Numbered from the stretch's first letter, positions 7,726-16,364 are shown. The stretch: 47,926 nucleotides of DNA from an uncultured Oscillospiraceae bacterium (GCA_947624395.1 CANQKA010000005.1:1-47926); one strand, 5' to 3'. Translations and numbers: made by a program. The notes: a model not told the origin generated them from the sequence alone.

Positions 7726-8137
7726 CCTTCAACTCCTTCAGAATACTATCCTCTGCGGACTTGCTGATCCGCCGCGGATTTTTGGCCGGCGGGCGCTTTT
7801 TCGGCGCCGGGGCCTGCAGCTCGGCGATCCAGCAGTTATCCTCCTTGCGCATGGCATATCGCGCCGGAAGAACGATGCCTGCGGAGATGATGTGTTTGAC
7901 CAACTCCGGGCCGCAAATCTTGCCGCTTTTTGGAAGCGTGTACCTGGACGCAGGGTCCTCCACGACGCAAACAGTCTTGCCGTCCGGCTTTATGCCGATT
8001 TTGATATGAGACGGCAGCACCTCCCGGGCCGGACGGTTGAACGTAAAGCCGCCTGTCTCCGACACGTTGATCGTCATCGCTGGCGGCTTGGGCCCCAAAT
8101 CAAACCAAATAAAGTCCTCAAATTTAATGTTTGGCAT
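7709..8137 (-). CDS. Hypothetical 142-aa protein coupled to the sigma-like gene
   Basis: Not recognised. 142 residues: an N-terminal beta-rich part (TINVSETGGFTFNRPAREVL, then IKIGIKPDGKTVCVVE), a middle helix (GPELVKHIISAG) and a lysine/arginine/proline-rich tail (PKKRPPAKNPRR) likely to bind nucleic acid or be disordered. Start ATG 8137 has AAAGGAGG 7 bases upstream and a good promoter at 8168-8196. It is the first gene of a two-gene operon with the sigma-like protein. A regulatory or partner role for the sigma-like protein is inferred only from coupling. Confidence 0.6.
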   Translation of the reverse strand: MPNIKFEDFIWFDLGPKPPAMTINVSETGGFTFNRPAREVLPSHIKIGIKPDGKTVCVVEDPASRYTLPKSGKICGPELVKHIISAGIVLPARYAMRKEDNCWIAELQAPAPKKRPPAKNPRRISKSAEDSILKELKDGKRR

Positions 8138-8167
8138 ATTAATCCTCCTTTTTTGGGGACTGGAGGA

Positions 8168-8196
8168 ATCATAGGGGAAAACCGGCGAAATGTAAA
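8168..8196 (-). promoter_or_regulatory. Promoter of the 142-aa/sigma-like operon
   Basis: Minus strand: -35 TTTACA (8191-8196), 17-base spacer, -10 TATGAT (8168-8173). Its -35 is 2 bases from the left arm of the 20-bp inverted repeat. Confidence 0.75.
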
Positions 8197-8197
8197 G

Positions 8198-8241
8198 ACG
8201 CTTAATTTAATCATTTTCGCAAAAATGATTAAATTAAGCGT
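8198..8241. promoter_or_regulatory. 20-bp perfect inverted repeat between divergent promoters
   Basis: Left arm 8198-8217 and right arm 8222-8241 are perfectly complementary over 20 bp with a 4-base loop; core sequence ACGCTTAATTTAATC. It lies exactly between the two -35 boxes and its last base is the first base of the rightward TTGACA. As DNA it suits a repressor or activator controlling both operons. It is not a terminator: there is no T-run after either arm and no gene upstream needs one. Confidence 0.7.
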
Positions 8242-8270
8242 TGACAGGTACCTATTTCCAGAGATATAAT
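8241..8270 (+). promoter_or_regulatory. Consensus promoter of the fic-hsd operon
   Basis: Perfect -35 TTGACA (8241-8246), 18-base spacer, perfect -10 TATAAT (8265-8270), 35 bases before the fic start. Such a strong promoter before an R-M operon suggests that a repressor acts here. Confidence 0.85.
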
Positions 8271-8305
8271 CGAAGCGTGATAAGTTCTTTTGTCCAGGTG
8301 ATTTT

Positions 8306-9364
8306 ATGCGCAATTACGACTTTACTAGCAGATATGACACCCTTCTCTGCCCTGACATCGTGGCGCTTCTGTCCCAGATCCACGAGTTCAAGGGCGAGCA
8401 GGCCAAGCTCATGGGCGCCAAGGAGGACACGCTCACCCAATTGGTGGAGATCGCTAAAATCCAAAGCACAGAGGCATCCAACAAGATCGAGGGGATTTAT
8501 ACCTCGGACGAGCGGCTGAAGAAGATCGTTCGGGAGAAGACCATGCCCATGACCCGCAGCGAGAGGGAGATCGCAGGTTACAGGGACGTTCTGGCTGCCA
8601 TCCACGAAAGTTATAACTATATTCCTCCGCGGCCCTCCGTCATTTTGCAGCTGCACCGGGACCTCTATAAATACAGCGGTCTCTCCATTGGCGGGCACTA
8701 TAAGAATTCCGACAACATCATCGAGGAAACAGACGCCGCAGGGAACCAAACAGTGCGCTTTCAGCCAGTCCCCGTCTGGGAAACCTCCGAGGCCATGGAC
8801 CGGCTGTGCACGGCCCATGACGAGGCTCTGCGGGACCCGGCGCTGGACCCGCTGCTGCTCATGCCAGTATTCATCCTGGACTTTCTCTGCATCCATCCTT
8901 TCAACGACGGCAATGGCCGCATGAGCAGGCTTCTGACACTGTTGCTCCTGTACCGGGCCGGTTACGCCGTCGGGAAATACATCTCCATTGAGCGGCTCAT
9001 TGAGGCATCCAAAGAGACCTATTACGAGGCACTGCAGGAAAGCTCCGCTGGATGGCATGAGAACGCCAACGACTACGCCCCCTTTGTCCGGTATATGCTG
9101 GGCGTGGTAGTGGCGGCCTACCGGGAGTTTAACGATCGGGCGCGGCTGCTGACCGCCCCGGAGCTGTCCAAGCCCGACCGGGTACGGGCCATCATCAGGG
9201 GAACGCTTGGGAAGATCACCAAGGCGGAGATCATGGAAAAGTGCCCGGACATCGCCCAGATCACCGTGCAGCGGGCGCTGAGCGAGCTGGTGAAGGCCGG
9301 CGAGATCATCAAAATCAGCGGCGGACGATATACGTCGTACACTTGGAACAGGGAGAGAGACTGA
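8306..9364 (+). CDS. Fic family protein, first gene of the type I R-M operon
   Basis: 352 residues. Core motif HPFNDGNGRMSR (197-208) is complete, so nucleotide transfer is expected. Class II inhibitory motif SNKIEG (58-63) is present. The N-terminus (LLSQIHEFKGEQAKL) and the C-terminal winged-helix region (ITKAEIMEKCPDIAQITVQRALSELVKAG) match the Fic/winged-helix group. Start ATG 8306 has AGGTGA upstream. It ends one base before hsdM and is clearly co-transcribed with it. Known type I loci do sometimes carry accessory genes, including Fic genes. Whether it modifies an Hsd subunit, a phage protein or a host target cannot be told from sequence. Confidence 0.92.
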   Translation: MRNYDFTSRYDTLLCPDIVALLSQIHEFKGEQAKLMGAKEDTLTQLVEIAKIQSTEASNKIEGIYTSDERLKKIVREKTMPMTRSEREIAGYRDVLAAIHESYNYIPPRPSVILQLHRDLYKYSGLSIGGHYKNSDNIIEETDAAGNQTVRFQPVPVWETSEAMDRLCTAHDEALRDPALDPLLLMPVFILDFLCIHPFNDGNGRMSRLLTLLLLYRAGYAVGKYISIERLIEASKETYYEALQESSAGWHENANDYAPFVRYMLGVVVAAYREFNDRARLLTAPELSKPDRVRAIIRGTLGKITKAEIMEKCPDIAQITVQRALSELVKAGEIIKISGGRYTSYTWNRERD

Positions 9365-9365
9365 C

Positions 9366-10862
9366 ATGGTGACGGGAGAACTGAAAAACAAAATCGACAG
9401 CCTCTGGGAGATATTCTGGACCGGCGGTCTAACCAACCCCCTGGACGTGATCGAGCAGATGACATACCTCATGTTCATCCACGACCTGGACGAGGCGGAC
9501 AGCCTTAGGGCCAGGGAGAGCGCCATGCTGGGTTTGCCCTACGAGAGCATGTTTCCCCCGGAGGTACGGATCGGTGGGCGGACTGTGGACGGCAGCCAGC
9601 TGAAATGGAGCGTGTTCCACGACTTTCCCGCCGGCAAGATGTACTCTGTTGTCCAGGAATGGGTGTTCCCGTTCATCAAAGAACTGCACGGCGACAAGCA
9701 GAGCGCTTATTCCAAGTACATGTCCGACGCCATCTTCAAGCTGCCCACGCCGCTTATCCTGGACAAGGTGGTCACGGCCATGGACGGCATCTACGAGCAG
9801 ATGGAGCAGGTCAAGTCCTCCGATGTGCGGGGCGACGTGTACGAGTATCTGCTGTCCAAGCTCTCCACCGCCGGTGTCAACGGCCAGTTCCGCACGCCCC
9901 GGCACATCATCCGCATGATGGTGGACATGCTTGGGCCACGGCCGGACGACACGGTCTGCGACCCGGCCTGCGGCACCTCCGGCTTTCTGGTGGCCGTCAG
10001 CGACTATCTGAAAGAAAATCGCAAAGCGGACGTGTTTTTTGACCGGCAGAACAAGGACCACTATATGAATCACATGTTCCACGGCTACGACATGGACCGG
10101 ACCATGCTCCGCATCGGCGCCATGAACATGATGACCCACGGCGTGGACAACCCCTTTATCGAGTACCGGGACAGCCTCAGCGACCAGAACCCGGACCGGG
10201 ACAAGTATTCCATGATCCTGGCCAATCCCCCCTTCAAGGGCAGCCTGGACGCGGACATCGTCAGCACGGACCTTTTGAAGGTCTGCAAGACGAAGAAAAC
10301 GGAGCTGCTGTTTCTGGCGCTGTTCCTGCGGATGCTCAAAGTGGGCGGCCGCTGCGCCTGCATCGTCCCGGACGGGGTGCTGTTCGGTTCCTCCAAGGCC
10401 CACAAGGACATTCGGAAAGAGCTCATCGAGCACAACCGTCTGGAGGCCGTGGTGTCCATGCCCTCCGGGGTGTTCAAGCCCTACGCCGGCGTGTCCACCG
10501 CCGTGCTGGTGTTCACAAAGACCGGCCACGGCGGCACGGATAAGGTCTGGTTTTATGACATGCGGGCCGACGGCTTCAGCCTGGACGACAAGCGCACGCC
10601 CACGAAAGAAAACGACATTTCTGACATCGTGACCCGGTTTCACGACCTGGCCGCTGAGGGATCCCGCACCCGCACGGACCAGAGTTTTCTCGTCCCCAAG
10701 GACGAGATCGCCGGGAACGATTACGACCTGTCCATCAACAAGTACAAAAAGACCGAGTACGTCCCCGTCCAGTACCCGCCCACCAGCGAGATCATGGCGG
10801 AGCTGAAACAGTTGGAAGCCGAGGTCGGCAAGAGCTTGGCAGAGTTGGAGGCGATGCTATGA
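9366..10862 (+). CDS. hsdM: Type I restriction-modification system methyltransferase subunit
   Basis: N6-adenine DNA methyltransferase subunit, 498 residues, the normal HsdM length. An N-terminal helical HsdM_N domain (ELKNKIDSLWEIFW...VIEQMTYLMFI) is followed by the SAM-binding motif DPACGTSGF (199-207) and catalytic NPPF (287-290). It works with HsdS to methylate the recognition site and with HsdR to cut unmethylated DNA. The ATG at 9366 is one base after the fic stop, with GGGAGAG upstream; the end overlaps hsdS by 4 bases (ATGA). GC is close to the core genome, unlike hsdS. Confidence 0.97.
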   Translation: MVTGELKNKIDSLWEIFWTGGLTNPLDVIEQMTYLMFIHDLDEADSLRARESAMLGLPYESMFPPEVRIGGRTVDGSQLKWSVFHDFPAGKMYSVVQEWVFPFIKELHGDKQSAYSKYMSDAIFKLPTPLILDKVVTAMDGIYEQMEQVKSSDVRGDVYEYLLSKLSTAGVNGQFRTPRHIIRMMVDMLGPRPDDTVCDPACGTSGFLVAVSDYLKENRKADVFFDRQNKDHYMNHMFHGYDMDRTMLRIGAMNMMTHGVDNPFIEYRDSLSDQNPDRDKYSMILANPPFKGSLDADIVSTDLLKVCKTKKTELLFLALFLRMLKVGGRCACIVPDGVLFGSSKAHKDIRKELIEHNRLEAVVSMPSGVFKPYAGVSTAVLVFTKTGHGGTDKVWFYDMRADGFSLDDKRTPTKENDISDIVTRFHDLAAEGSRTRTDQSFLVPKDEIAGNDYDLSINKYKKTEYVPVQYPPTSEIMAELKQLEAEVGKSLAELEAML

Positions 10863-11983
10863 TGGCAAGACTGGGGGATTTGGGTGAAATAATTACAGGA
10901 AACACACCAAAAACTTCTGAACCTGAAAACTATGCATCAGATGACATATGTTTTGTAAAGCCAAGCGATATTTCAGATGGGAACGTTACTATAATCGAGC
11001 GCTCTGAATTTTATATTTCAGAGCATGCCAGGAAAAAAGCCAGAATTCTCCCCCCTGGCAGCGTATTGGTCACATGCATCGGTATTATTGGCAAGGTCGC
11101 AATCAACAGCGTAGAATGTGCGTTTAACCAACAAATCAATGCTATTATTCCCGACAAAAGTAAATGCACAACCGAATATCTGGTATATGCGATCCAATCT
11201 CAAAAAAAACAACTGCAAAGCATTGCGAACGCGCCCGTAGTTCCTATAATCAATAAATCACAGTTTTCCGATATCACGATCCCTGTTCCCACAATATCTC
11301 AACAGAAATATATATCTTACACTCTGGAAAATGTTTCACGTTTAATTTTCCTACATAAGCAGCAACTATCTGATTTGGACAAGCTCATCACGGTCCGATT
11401 TGTTGAAATGTTTGGTAATCCAGCAAAAAATGATTATGCATGGGAACAACAAGAGATGTACAAAGTCGCTCCTGTTGATGCCGCGTCTGGCGTAAAATCG
11501 GGTAGTATATGGCTGCTTAACTTAGATGCGATAGAGCCCAACACGGGGAGGATTATTGATTATTATTATACGGATATCAGTAATGTTGGAGCATCCACAT
11601 ATGCATTTGATACTGAAAATGTTTTGTATTCTAAGTTGCGCCCGTATCTAAATAAAGTTGTTGTCCCAAGACAAAGCGGATACTGTACTACAGAGTTAAT
11701 TCCGCTACGACCCAACGAAAGATTAAATAAGCAATTCTTGGCATTTCTACTTAGAAGCGATTCTTTTGTAGCATACATAAATGAAAAAGTCACGGGAGCG
11801 AAGATGCCTCGTGTTTCAATGGACGTGTTTAGAGAGTATAAATGCATCTTACCGCCCATTGATCTTCAAAACCAGTTCGCCGACTATGTCACCCAAGTTG
11901 AAAAATCAAAAGCCGCCGTACAGAGCGCGCTGGACAAGGCCCAGCTGCTCTTCGACAGCCTGATGCAGAAATATTTTGGATGA
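10859..11983 (+). CDS. hsdS: Type I restriction system specificity subunit
   Basis: Target-recognition subunit, 374 residues. It has two recognition domains: the first about 1-150 (LGDLGEIITGNTPKTS start, ITIPVPTISQQKYIS end), the second about 195-345 (VAPVDAASGVKSGSIW... YKCILPPIDLQNQFADYV end). Each is followed by a conserved helix (LDKLITVRFVEMFGNP; SALDKAQLLFDSLMQKYFG). It starts by a 4-base overlap with hsdM. The body is much richer in A/T than hsdM and hsdR, while its last 80 bases return to high GC, as expected if the recognition domains were swapped in by recombination. The DNA sequence recognised cannot be predicted. Confidence 0.95.
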   Translation: MMARLGDLGEIITGNTPKTSEPENYASDDICFVKPSDISDGNVTIIERSEFYISEHARKKARILPPGSVLVTCIGIIGKVAINSVECAFNQQINAIIPDKSKCTTEYLVYAIQSQKKQLQSIANAPVVPIINKSQFSDITIPVPTISQQKYISYTLENVSRLIFLHKQQLSDLDKLITVRFVEMFGNPAKNDYAWEQQEMYKVAPVDAASGVKSGSIWLLNLDAIEPNTGRIIDYYYTDISNVGASTYAFDTENVLYSKLRPYLNKVVVPRQSGYCTTELIPLRPNERLNKQFLAFLLRSDSFVAYINEKVTGAKMPRVSMDVFREYKCILPPIDLQNQFADYVTQVEKSKAAVQSALDKAQLLFDSLMQKYFG

Positions 11984-11992
11984 GGTGAAAAT

Positions 11993-12943
11993 ATGTCATT
12001 CTCTCAAAAGATTTTGGTTATTATACAGTTTTGCAAAAAATGTGCAAAACGTGTGTTCAAGACTGTAAAATTTGAAGGCGGTACATATCATGTTAATCTC
12101 TCAGATAAACTGAGGATTGTATCTCATGAAATATGCGGATTATTTAACAGGCAATTCCATAGAATTTCAGAGATCGTTGTTCGTGACAACCGATACACAT
12201 TGAGCATTGTATTAGTTTTATGGATTGTATTCATTCTTATTTCGTGGTATTGGGGATTACAGCGTAACGGCGCTTTCTCTCTTGGAGATGCAATATGGGA
12301 CGCGAGAAACCCGTTCTTTACGTCCGTCGTAGTCGTAGTAATTGTGAATGCATATGGACGGGCAAAAGTGCATAGAACCAAATTGTATACACAACATCAA
12401 ATCTATGTGAATCTAATGAGAGGATTTGACGTCGGCTTATTTGAGTCATTCATTGATGGAAATCTATGTAACTATATGCCATTCTACTGCAAAAAGACTT
12501 TAGATGATACTCTGGCATATTGCCACCATTGTTTTGAAGAAAAGCAATACTTAGATGCTACAGATTACGATTTCACACAACGCGTCAGTAATTTGAATTC
12601 TGAATTAAGTAGAGCTGAAGACGCATTTAATCATGATAGTTTTGTAGGGATATGGGATCCCGTGTCGGCTTTGACGCTGATTAGAGAAATTGAAGATAAA
12701 CTTGAAAATATACGAATTTCACAAAAATTGTACTATTTTGATCTTCAAGATATCTCTGTTGATTTTTTGCTACTGACGGACATGATGCGTCGTCCTTGGC
12801 GCTGGAATATAAAGAACAAAATGAAGATTTTAAAGATACTTTCAAAATATCCAAATAATTTGATAGCTGATGATTTTTATTACACCATGTTACTTTCCGG
12901 GCATGAGTTCCCGGACAAGGTGCCCTCCTATGACCAATTTTGA
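11993..12943 (+). CDS. Hypothetical membrane protein inside the hsd operon
   Basis: 316 residues; no family recognised. A basic N-terminal part of about 65 residues is followed by two hydrophobic segments (LSIVLVLWIVFILISWYW; PFFTSVVVVVIVNAYG). A long soluble C-terminal domain comes next with scattered Cys/His (YMPFYCKKTLDDTLAYCHHCFEE) and a helical acidic region. Start ATG 11993 has AGGTG 7 bases upstream and lies 10 bases after hsdS; its end overlaps hsdR by 14 bases, so it belongs to the operon. It is A/T-rich like hsdS. Position between hsdS and hsdR and membrane anchoring suggest an accessory defence effector or a protein that places the complex at the membrane; both are inference. Confidence 0.65.
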   Translation: MSFSQKILVIIQFCKKCAKRVFKTVKFEGGTYHVNLSDKLRIVSHEICGLFNRQFHRISEIVVRDNRYTLSIVLVLWIVFILISWYWGLQRNGAFSLGDAIWDARNPFFTSVVVVVIVNAYGRAKVHRTKLYTQHQIYVNLMRGFDVGLFESFIDGNLCNYMPFYCKKTLDDTLAYCHHCFEEKQYLDATDYDFTQRVSNLNSELSRAEDAFNHDSFVGIWDPVSALTLIREIEDKLENIRISQKLYYFDLQDISVDFLLLTDMMRRPWRWNIKNKMKILKILSKYPNNLIADDFYYTMLLSGHEFPDKVPSYDQF

Positions 12944-15900
12944 TTTCCTCCTATCCTCCCCCGACTTTGCCTCCTTTGGGGAGGTGGCGGCGTCGGCGGA
13001 GAAGCTGCTGCATATGGACCTGGACGCCTGCGTACTCAACTGCCGCAGAGCGATGGAGTTCGCCGTCAAGTGGATGTACTCTGTGGACAAGGACCTGGAA
13101 ACGCCCTGGCAGAGCACGCTGGTGAGCCTCATGAACGCCGAGGCCTTCCGGGACATCGTAGGCGCAGACATATGGCGGCGGATGGATCTCATCCGCAAAA
13201 TCGGCAACAACGCCGCCCACGGCGGGAAGAATGTCACGCGGGAGCAGGCGGAGCTGTGCCTGGAAAACCTCTTTGTATTTCTGGACTTCGTGGCATACTG
13301 CTACGGCGAAAACTATACGGAGGGGACCTTTGACCGCTCGCTGCTTCAACAAGAACTCCAGACAGCGCCGACGATACCGCCAGAGGTAGAGGCGGACCTG
13401 GAAAAGCTCATGGCAGAGAACCGGGCTCTCAAGGAAGAGCTTTCCGCCCGCCGGACCCAACAGCAGCAGACCTATGTACCCAAGCCTTTGGAGCTGTCCG
13501 AATATGCCACCCGCAAGCTCTATATCGACCAGATGCTCACGGACGCCGGCTGGACCGAGGGCAAGGATTGGCTGAACGAGGTGGAGTTGTCCGGCATGCC
13601 CAACCAAAGCGGGGTGGGCTATGCCGACTATGTGCTCTACGATAACGACGGTCGCGCCCTGGCGGTCATCGAGGCCAAGCGCACTTGCGTGGATGTGTCC
13701 AAGGGCCGTCAACAGGCATCGCTGTACGCGGATATCATTGAGAAAAAGCAGGGCCGCCGGCCTGTCGTATTCCTCACCAACGGCTTTGAGACCCGCATCG
13801 TGGACAATCAATATCCCGAGCGGAAGGTGGCGGCCATCTACTCCAAGCGGGACCTGGAAAAGCTGTTCAACCTCCAGACCATGCGTTCCAGCCTGAAAAA
13901 CATCGTGGTGGACCGGGCTATCGCCGGGCGCTACTATCAGGAGGGCGCCATCAAGGCGGTGTGCGACGCCTTTGGGCGAAAAAACCGCCGCAAGGATCTG
14001 CTGGTCATGGCCACCGGCTCCGGCAAGACCCGGACCGTCATCGCCCTCACCAAAGTCCTGCTGGAACAGGGCTGGATCAAAAACGTTCTCTTCCTGGCCG
14101 ACCGCAACAGTCTGGTCACCCAGGCCAAGCGCAGTTTTGTCAACCTCCTGCCCGACTTCTCCGTCACGAACCTGTGCGAGGAAAAGGACAACTACACCGC
14201 CCATGGGGTATTCTCCACATACCAGACCATGATGAACTGCATCGACACGGTCCGGGACGAGGAAGGAAAACTGTTCACCTGCGGCCACTTCGACCTGGTC
14301 ATCTGCGACGAGGCCCACCGCTCCATCTACAACAAATACAAGGATATCTTCACATACTTCGACGCGCCCCTGGTAGGCCTCACCGCCACACCCAAGGACG
14401 AGATCGACAAGAACACCTATAACGTCTTCGAGCTGGGCCCCGGCGAACCCACCTACGGCTACGAACTGGCCCAGGCGGTGAAGGATGGGTATCTGGTGGA
14501 CTTTATGTCGGTGGAGACCACGCTGAAGTTCATCCAGGAGGGCATCATATACGACGAGCTGTCCGAGGAGGACAAGCTGGCCTATGAGGACACCTTTGAG
14601 GACGAAAACGGCGAGCTGCCGGAGCGCATCGCCTCCTCCGCCCTCAACGAGTGGATATTCAATGAGGACACCATCCGCCAGGTGCTGCATGTGCTCATGA
14701 CGGAGGGCCTCAAAATCGACTACGGCAACAAGATCGGCAAGACCATCGTCTTTGCGAAGAATCACGCCCACGCGGAAAAAATATTGGAGGTATTCGGCAA
14801 GGAATACCCCCATCTGACCGGTTATGCAAAGGTCATCGACAACCACATCAAATATGCCCAGAGCGCCATTGACGAATTCTCGGACCCGGACAAGCTGCCC
14901 CAGATCGCCATCTCCGTGGACATGCTGGACACCGGCATCGACGTGCCGGAGGTGCTGAATCTGGTGTTTTTCAAAAAGGTCATGAGCAAGGCCAAGTTCT
15001 GGCAGATGATCGGCCGGGGCACCCGGCTTTGCCCGGGGCTCATCGACGGCGAGGACAAGAGCAAATTCTATATCTTCGACTTCTGCGGCAACTTTGAATT
15101 CTTCCGCATGAACAAAGACCGGCCCACCGCCAACATGATTGCCCTGTCCGGCGCTATCTTCCAGCTGAAGGCGCAGATCGCTTTCAAGCTACAGGACCTG
15201 GCCTATCAGACGCAGGAGCTGATCGCCTTCCGCGCCTCGCTGGTGGAGGATATGGCGGGCAAGGTCCGGGAACTGAACCGGGAGAATTTCGCCGTGCGGC
15301 AGCATTTGAAATATGTGGCGCTATACGCCGAGCCAAGCAATTACCAGACGCTCACCTATGAGGACACACTGCTCATGGGCCAGGAGCTGGCGCCGCTGAT
15401 CGTGCCGGAGCGGGATGACCCCAAGGCGCTGCGATTCGACGTGCTGATGTATGGCATCGAGCTGGCATATCTGGCAGGAAAGAAGCGCACCCGCGCCCGC
15501 AACGACCTTTTGAAGAAAGCGGCCGCCGTAGCAAGCGTCGCCAACATCCCGGCGATCATGATGCAGGCGGAGCTGCTCAACAAGCTCCTGCACACGGATT
15601 ATCTGGACAACGCCGGTATCAACGAGTTCGAGCTCATCCGGCAATGCCTGCGGGACCTGATAAAGTATATCCCCGTCGTAAATCTCCGGTATGACACGGA
15701 TTTTGGGGACACGATCCTGTCCATGGACTGGAAGGACGCCGATCTGGACAGCGATGAGCTGCAGGGGTACCGGTTCAAGGCAGAACACTATGTGCAGCAC
15801 CATCTGGACAATGCCGCCATCGCCAAGCTACGCAGCAATGTGCCGCTGACCGAAGCGGACGTGAAACAGTTGGAGGACATTCTCTGGAGCGAGGTGGGCA

Positions 15901-16223
15901 CGCGCCAGGATTACGAGGCGGAGTTTGGTTCCAAGCCCCTGGGCGAGTTTGTCCGGGAGATCGTGGGGATGGATATGAACGCCGCCAAGGCTGCCTTTGC
16001 GGAATACCTGGAAAGCGCGAATCTGGACAGCCGCCAAATTTACTTCGTCAACCAGATCGTGGAGTACATCGTCCACAACGGACTGATGAAGGATCTGTCC
16101 GTGCTGCAGGAGCCCCCCTTTACCGACCAGGGCAGCATCGTGGAGGTGTTTACGGACCTGTCCGTTTGGATGGGCATCCGCCGGATCATCGACCGCATCA
16201 ACGCCAACGCCAAGGCGGCATAG
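12930..16223 (+). CDS. hsdR: Type I restriction endonuclease subunit R (EcoEI-like)
   Basis: DNA translocase and nuclease, 1097 residues. Domains in order: an N-terminal DUF4145-like helical domain (about 10-115), a coiled linker (about 150-180), the PD-(D/E)xK nuclease with D233 and EAK (248-250), and SF2 helicase lobe 1 with Walker A GSGKT (K366) and DEAH (460-463). Lobe 2 contains IGRGTRLCPG, and an EcoEI-type C-terminal region follows. All key residues are present, so the system should be active. The ATG at 12930 begins the DUF4145-like homology and overlaps the membrane protein gene by 14 bases; upstream in-frame starts are rejected. Followed by four hairpins. Confidence 0.95.
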   Translation: MTNFDFLLSSPDFASFGEVAASAEKLLHMDLDACVLNCRRAMEFAVKWMYSVDKDLETPWQSTLVSLMNAEAFRDIVGADIWRRMDLIRKIGNNAAHGGKNVTREQAELCLENLFVFLDFVAYCYGENYTEGTFDRSLLQQELQTAPTIPPEVEADLEKLMAENRALKEELSARRTQQQQTYVPKPLELSEYATRKLYIDQMLTDAGWTEGKDWLNEVELSGMPNQSGVGYADYVLYDNDGRALAVIEAKRTCVDVSKGRQQASLYADIIEKKQGRRPVVFLTNGFETRIVDNQYPERKVAAIYSKRDLEKLFNLQTMRSSLKNIVVDRAIAGRYYQEGAIKAVCDAFGRKNRRKDLLVMATGSGKTRTVIALTKVLLEQGWIKNVLFLADRNSLVTQAKRSFVNLLPDFSVTNLCEEKDNYTAHGVFSTYQTMMNCIDTVRDEEGKLFTCGHFDLVICDEAHRSIYNKYKDIFTYFDAPLVGLTATPKDEIDKNTYNVFELGPGEPTYGYELAQAVKDGYLVDFMSVETTLKFIQEGIIYDELSEEDKLAYEDTFEDENGELPERIASSALNEWIFNEDTIRQVLHVLMTEGLKIDYGNKIGKTIVFAKNHAHAEKILEVFGKEYPHLTGYAKVIDNHIKYAQSAIDEFSDPDKLPQIAISVDMLDTGIDVPEVLNLVFFKKVMSKAKFWQMIGRGTRLCPGLIDGEDKSKFYIFDFCGNFEFFRMNKDRPTANMIALSGAIFQLKAQIAFKLQDLAYQTQELIAFRASLVEDMAGKVRELNRENFAVRQHLKYVALYAEPSNYQTLTYEDTLLMGQELAPLIVPERDDPKALRFDVLMYGIELAYLAGKKRTRARNDLLKKAAAVASVANIPAIMMQAELLNKLLHTDYLDNAGINEFELIRQCLRDLIKYIPVVNLRYDTDFGDTILSMDWKDADLDSDELQGYRFKAEHYVQHHLDNAAIAKLRSNVPLTEADVKQLEDILWSEVGTRQDYEAEFGSKPLGEFVREIVGMDMNAAKAAFAEYLESANLDSRQIYFVNQIVEYIVHNGLMKDLSVLQEPPFTDQGSIVEVFTDLSVWMGIRRIIDRINANAKAA

Positions 16224-16241
16224 TATGGCCGCGAGTCAAAA

Positions 16242-16364
16242 CCTCCGGCGAAGCCGGAGGCTTGAATAGGCCCTAGAAGGGCCTGGTACTAGCAAGCCCC
16301 TGGACGGGGCTCTGAAAGTTTGACACCGCATTACCATCTCAGGCAGCCACTTCAAGCGGCTGTC
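16242..16364 (-). ncRNA. Run of four stem-loops: candidate structured RNA or mobile-element end
   Basis: Four hairpins lie within 123 bases: 16242-16249/16253-16260 (8 bp, loop GAA), 16268-16273/16279-16284 (6 bp), 16295-16300/16306-16311 (6 bp), and 16342-16348/16358-16364 (7 bp). Spacers are short and A/T-rich. No protein is encoded. The layout recalls the scaffolds of HEARO/omega-type RNAs and IS200/IS605-family ends, but no iscB or tnpB gene is near. Strand is uncertain. The last hairpin is followed by TTTT on the plus strand and may end the hsd transcript. Confidence 0.4.

Noticed and set aside
12951-14846. 631-codon minus-strand frame opposite hsdR
   Set aside because: A shadow of codon bias in the GC-rich hsdR gene; no motif or start site.
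16242-16364. CRISPR array
   Set aside because: The hairpins differ in sequence and there are no regular spacers; no cas genes are in the window.
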